Positions 6,306 to 8,073 of a stretch of 8,073 nt of DNA are shown here, in pieces. Below the pieces are notes generated by a model, which ran no database searches, was not told the DNA's origin, and worked only from the letters and a program-made list of their open reading frames with translations. The stretch is taken from contig JAUYDQ010000004.1 of NCBI GenBank assembly GCA_030691725.1, positions 1 through 8,073 of the forward strand. The letters are read 5' to 3'. Both the position numbers and the translations under genes were made by a program. Within the stretch, counting starts at the first letter, position 1; the number at the start of each line of letters is the position of its first letter. The DNA is from Candidatus Omnitrophota bacterium. GTDB taxonomy: Bacteria > Omnitrophota > Gorgyraeia > Gygaellales > Profunditerraquicolaceae.

Positions 6306-6788
6306 ATGGAAGAATTAAAAATAGAGCAGCACCTGGAACTTATAGAGAAGGTTATTACAATTAACCGCGTGACAAAGGTAACCAAAGGCGGAAAAAAAAT
6401 GTCTTTTAGCGCGCTGGTGGTTGTAGGCGACACTAGAGGGCGTATGGGTTTTGCCTTAGGCAAGGCAAATGACGTTGCAGGTGCAATACGTAAAGGCCTG
6501 ACAAAGGCAAAAAGAGAACTTTTTAGCGTTCCTCTGGAAGGCTCCACCATACCGCATGAGATTATAGGTGAATTTGGCGCGGCTAAAGTTCTCCTGAAGC
6601 CCGCTTCCGAAGGGACAGGCGTAATTGCTGCCGGCCCGGTCAGGGCTGTTTGCGAAGCGGTAGGCATAAAAGATATCTTAACCAAATGTCTCAAATCTAA
6701 TACCCCTTTAAATGTAATTAAAGCAACGGTAGATGGGTTAAAGAATTTGAAGGTCACAAAAAATGAAGACAAAGAGAGCCCAAAGTAA
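6306..6788 (+). CDS. rpsE: 30S ribosomal protein S5
   Basis: This 160-residue protein is near the usual length of 160-170. S5 lies at the mRNA entry channel with S3 and S4 and contributes to decoding accuracy. The double-stranded-RNA-binding-like N-terminal domain has [20 protein letters not shown] (19-38), with the TKGGKK loop at 26-31 where spectinomycin resistance changes are known in other bacteria; it looks wild-type. The second domain shows [20 protein letters not shown] (99-118), [20 protein letters not shown] (121-140) and [12 protein letters not shown] at 6294-6297 is the ribosome binding site, eight bases from the ATG. The last 26 bases overlap the start of rplO, because no rpmD lies between them. 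Confidence 0.97.
   Translation: MEELKIEQHLELIEKVITINRVTKVTKGGKKMSFSALVVVGDTRGRMGFALGKANDVAGAIRKGLTKAKRELFSVPLEGSTIPHEIIGEFGAAKVLLKPASEGTGVIAAGPVRAVCEAVGIKDILTKCLKSNTPLNVIKATVDGLKNLKVTKNEDKESPK
6749..6754 (+). promoter_or_regulatory. Ribosome binding site supporting the upstream rplO start
   Basis: GAAGGT within the rpsE reading frame carries AAGG ending nine bases before the ATG at 6763. That ATG is the only ATG, GTG or TTG between the in-frame TGA at 6748-6750 and the conserved part of L15. The site favours translation of the full N-terminal extension. No comparable site precedes the ATA at 6868. Confidence 0.5.
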
Positions 6789-7311
6789 AAAAAGCTCAGC
6801 AGCTACCATCTCTGCCCAAGGCAGATGCGCCTCCGGCGCAAAAGACAAATTTGCCTCTGGCGAAAAGATAGCGCTCGATAATTTAAAAGCGCCAAAAGGA
6901 AGTCATAAACGCAAGAAAATCTTAGGCAGAGGCCCTAGTTCCGGACACGGTAAGACTTCTACGCGGGGCAGTAAAGGCCAAACTTCGCGTTCAGGAAAAC
7001 ACAAATATCTCGGATTTGAAGGAGGTCAGACGCCTTTGATTCGCAGGATTCCTAAGCGCGGGTTTACCAGCCGGGCTAAGCTGGAATATCAAATTATCCA
7101 TTTAAACGACCTAAATAAAATAAAAGAACAGGCCATAAGCCTTGATTTATTAAAAGAAAAAGGCCTGATTAAGGATACGGATAGATTAGTTAAAATATTA
7201 AGCGATGGAGAAATCAAAAATCCTATTAGTATCCAAGCCCACGCAGTTTCAAAGAAGGCACTTGAGAAAATTAAAAATGCGGGCGGAAAAGTCGAATTAG
7301 TAAATGCTTAG
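6763..7311 (+). CDS. rplO: 50S ribosomal protein L15 with a 35-residue N-terminal extension
   Basis: Residues 36-182 form a complete L15 of about 147 residues. L15 is a late-assembling 50S protein with a long N-terminal tail buried in 23S rRNA. The segment [16 protein letters not shown] (37-52) is the normal L15 N-terminus, followed by [20 protein letters not shown] (54-73) and [18 protein letters not shown] (84-101). Residues 1-35 are extra: rich in Ala, Ser, Lys and Gly, probably disordered, with the near repeats CASGAK and FASGEK. Aligning [10 protein letters not shown] with E. coli LNTLSPAEGS puts Ile36 (ATA, 6868) exactly at the usual start Met. The ATG at 6763 is the only normal start, overlaps rpsE by 26 bases and has a plausible ribosome binding site. 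Initiation at ATA 6868 is a less likely alternative. The TAG overlaps the secY start. Confidence 0.95.
   Translation: MKTKRAQSKKSSAATISAQGRCASGAKDKFASGEKIALDNLKAPKGSHKRKKILGRGPSSGHGKTSTRGSKGQTSRSGKHKYLGFEGGQTPLIRRIPKRGFTSRAKLEYQIIHLNDLNKIKEQAISLDLLKEKGLIKDTDRLVKILSDGEIKNPISIQAHAVSKKALEKIKNAGGKVELVNA
6811..6864 (+). repeat. Three codon-phased 15-base palindromes inside the rplO extension
   Basis: Three hairpin units each have six-base arms and a three-base loop: 6811-6825 (TCTGCC/GGCAGA), 6826-6840 (TGCGCC/GGCGCA) and 6850-6864 (TTTGCC/GGCGAA, with one G-U pair). The first two abut and the third follows after nine bases. Each spans exactly five codons of rplO in the pattern NNN GCC NNN GGC NNN, giving [10 protein letters not shown] and FASGE. 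They look like copies of one short palindromic element placed in frame. Nothing similar was noticed elsewhere in the window. Codon-phased palindromes inserted in genes are known for the Rickettsia palindromic elements; kinship with those is not claimed. Confidence 0.8.
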
Positions 7312-8073
7312 CGCGCTGATTAATTCATTTAAGATTCCAGACCTGAAAAGGCGAATCATTATAACAGCCATACTCGTTGCTGTCTATCGTGTCGGCTGTT
7401 ATATACCGACTCCGGGCATTGATGGCGCGGCATTGGCTGAATTCTTTAACCGTATGGCCAAAACCCAGGGCGGGGCATTATTCGGCATAATTAATATGTT
7501 TTCCGGTGGCGCAATGGAAAGGCTGACTATATTTGCTTTAGGAATAATGCCGTATATTTCCGCTTCAATTATCCTGCAACTTTTGACTGCGGTTGTACCT
7601 GCCTTAGAGAAATTAGCCAAAGAAGGAAAAGCCGGTTATGAGAAAATAAATCAATATACCCGTTATGGAACAGTAGCCCTTGCAATAGTTCAATCTTTTT
7701 TTATATCCATGTGGCTGGAGAACCCGGCACGTTTTGAAGGTTTAAGGATAGTCTTGCATCCCGGGTGGGGTTTTAGGATACTTACTGTTCTTACTTTGAC
7801 TACCGGCACAATATTTATTATGTGGCTGGGTGAACAGATTCAGGAAAGAGGTATCGGCAATGGCATCTCATTAGTTATTACTGCTGGTATTATTTCCAAC
7901 ATTTGGCCAGCAATTAATCAACTATTTATCTTAATTTCGCCTTTTTCTCCGTCCCGCAGGCAAATCCAGCCGTTTACTTTATTAATTATGGCGGCTTTAT
8001 TGGTCGGTGTAGTATTCGCGGTAATCTTAATAACCCGAGGGCAAAGAAAGATCCCCGTCCAATATGCACGCAG
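7304..8073 (+). CDS. secY: Preprotein translocase subunit SecY, N-terminal part (3' truncated by window)
   Basis: An open frame from ATG 7304 runs off the window without a stop and gives 256 residues of the usual 430-450. SecY is the channel subunit of the SecYEG translocon in the inner membrane. Visible parts are TM1 (about 17-36, ending in YRVGCYIPTPGID), the plug region GGALFGIINMFSGGAMERL (56-74), TM2 with FALGIMPYISASIILQLL (77-94), TM3 (about 119-137), TM4 (about 158-177), the hallmark GEQIQERGIGNGISLVI (176-192) in TM5, and TM6 (about 224-245). The conserved RKIPVQYAR (248-256) follows at the edge. The start overlaps the rplO stop by eight bases and has no clear ribosome binding site, so coupling to rplO is likely. 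The spc operon commonly ends with secY in bacteria. Confidence 0.96.
   Translation, partial: MLSALINSFKIPDLKRRIIITAILVAVYRVGCYIPTPGIDGAALAEFFNRMAKTQGGALFGIINMFSGGAMERLTIFALGIMPYISASIILQLLTAVVPALEKLAKEGKAGYEKINQYTRYGTVALAIVQSFFISMWLENPARFEGLRIVLHPGWGFRILTVLTLTTGTIFIMWLGEQIQERGIGNGISLVITAGIISNIWPAINQLFILISPFSPSRRQIQPFTLLIMAALLVGVVFAVILITRGQRKIPVQYAR

Noticed and set aside
6257..6772. A 171-codon open frame on the minus strand opposite rpsE
   Set aside because: It mirrors the rpsE codon pattern, has no ribosome binding or family evidence, and rpsE is certain on the other strand.
6868..7311. Annotating rplO from ATA 6868 to match the usual L15 start
   Set aside because: ATA is very rarely used for initiation and has no clear ribosome binding site here, whereas ATG 6763 has one. 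It is kept only as an alternative.

Overview
The window is one continuous, all-forward block of the bacterial S10-spc ribosomal protein cluster. It runs from the last codons of rplD (L4) to the first 256 codons of secY. The order is rplD(end)-rplW-rplB-rpsS-rplV-rpsC-rplP-rpmC-rpsQ-rplN-rplX-rplE-rpsN-rpsH-rplF-rplR-rpsE-rplO-secY(start). It is the standard bacterial order with one gap: rpmD (L30), normally between rpsE and rplO, is missing. There is no rRNA, tRNA, CRISPR array, transposase or gene-free stretch over 300 bases. The longest intergenic gap is 61 bases, before rpsH.

Organism: a bacterium with moderately AT-rich DNA and frequent AGA/AGG arginine codons. It uses TAA, TAG and TGA as stops (rplD ends in TGA), so the code is standard. 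S14 is the short zinc-binding type and L24 has a cysteine-rich C-terminal tail. The overall look, including the L23 and L29 variants, reminds me of uncultivated PVC-type candidate phyla such as Omnitrophota. That is an impression, not a demonstrated placement.

Layout. Positions 1-3164 hold the end of the S10 part: 50S proteins L4, L23, L2, L22, L16 and L29, and 30S proteins S19 and S3. Positions 3186-7311 hold S17 and the spc part: L14, L24, L5, S14, S8, L6, L18, S5 and L15. From 7304 the translocon gene secY begins and runs off the window. Genes are packed with gaps of 0-24 bases or short overlaps (rplD/rplW 4, rpsQ/rplN 1, rpsE/rplO 26, rplO/secY 8), consistent with one polycistronic mRNA and translational coupling. 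Clear AAGGAG ribosome binding sites precede rpsS, rpsC and rplN, while several other genes have little or none.

Two places depart from the ordinary. First, a near-perfect 31-base inverted repeat (4920-4950) starts four bases after the rpsN stop and lacks a U-tract. Second, L15 carries a 35-residue N-terminal extension where rpmD would normally lie. It is largely encoded by three 15-base palindromes in exact codon phase (6811-6864). The codon aligning with the usual L15 start methionine is ATA (6868), one base from ATG. I see no new multi-gene system; the L15/rpmD junction is the most unusual part of the window.
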